Positions 15,295-15,367 of a stretch of DNA of 15,367 nucleotides are shown here, one piece after another (positions within the stretch are counted from its first letter, which is position 1; each line of letters starts with the position of its first letter). A program made the translations under genes and the position numbers. Location: positions 14,222-29,588 of the forward strand of contig DCIG01000074.1 of NCBI GenBank assembly GCA_002315855.1, in the 5' to 3' direction. The notes beneath the pieces are model-generated. The model did not search any database, had not been told where the DNA came from, and saw nothing but the letters and a program-made list of their open reading frames with translations. The stretch comes from Lentisphaeria bacterium UBA1732. GTDB taxonomy: Bacteria; Verrucomicrobiota; Lentisphaeria; Victivallales; UBA1829.

Positions 15295-15367
15295 GCGTTT
15301 TGTGTTACAAAGTCGATTATAAGCGTTTTGTGTTACAAATGAAGAGCTGTGCATTTAGTGTTGCAAG
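15295..15367. repeat. Three 17-bp direct repeats at 28-bp period
   Basis: GCGTTTTGTGTTACAAA occurs at 15295-15311 and again, identical, at 15323-15339. A diverged copy (GCATTTAGTGTTGCAA) starts at 15351, exactly 28 bp on, and the array may continue past the window. Each full unit contains the short dyad TTTGT-GTT-ACAAA. The array lies about 80 bp upstream of the GH67 -35 box, a position that suits iterated regulator sites. The rest of the window end (15217-15294) is AT-rich and shows no gene. Confidence 0.8.

Noticed and set aside
14980..15354. 124-codon minus-strand frame across the GH67 promoter and repeats
   Set aside because: Its N-terminal part is a translation of the 28-bp repeats, it spans a strong promoter and overlaps the GH67 signal peptide in another frame.
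15295..15367. CRISPR array
   Set aside because: Repeat units are 17 bp with 11-nt spacers and the third copy is diverged; no cas gene is present.

Overview
This window looks like chromosome from a Gram-negative, plant-polysaccharide-degrading anaerobe. Two secreted hemicellulases with Sec signals, a ferredoxin-nitroreductase fusion, a metX-metW pair and a ~300-residue PurC together suggest the PVC/Lentisphaerota group or a similar gut bacterium. That placement is inference; there is no rRNA or other decisive marker here. Most genes lie on the minus strand. Three good promoters of the form TTGAA(T/G/A)-N16/17-TATATT indicate ordinary sigma-70-type transcription.

Right to left on the minus strand. 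At the right edge (15295-15367) three 17-bp repeats occur with an exact 28-bp period. They lie upstream of a strong promoter for a secreted GH67 alpha-glucuronidase (13002-15059). Its leader holds an 11-bp inverted repeat and a second hairpin covering the ribosome binding site. Next comes an AT-richer two-gene cassette, ptuA-ptuB (12825-10777): an ABC/AAA-type ATPase plus an HNH-type nuclease, read as a Septu anti-phage system. A bidirectional terminator separates it from two plus-strand genes: a secreted GH127/GH146-type beta-L-arabinofuranosidase (7728-9593) and a 2x[4Fe-4S]-nitroreductase fusion (9814-10665).

To the left, rplU (L21) and purC form an operon that ends at a clear terminator, with no rpmA between them. 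Then follows a tightly packed run, metX-metW-prmA and a very large membrane protein gene. metX/metW overlap by 8 bp, metW/prmA overlap by 4 bp (ATGA), and prmA is 41 bp from the last gene. That last gene (3015 down to 1, running off the window) is open for at least 1005 codons: a GT-C/GT39-like N-terminal half, a second unrecognised membrane half and a Ser/Pro/Asn/Thr-rich tail. It contains an 11-nt C homopolymer.

The two hemicellulases would act on glucuronoarabinoxylan-type substrates: GH67 removes (4-O-methyl)glucuronic acid from xylo-oligosaccharide ends, and GH127/146 releases beta-L-arabinofuranose. The most noteworthy non-gene structures are three. One is an inverted repeat (TGATTTCAAA-N15-TTTGAAATCA-like) shared by the GH67 and ptuA leaders. 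The second is the 28-bp-period repeat array. The third is the poly-C tract in the membrane glycosyltransferase gene.
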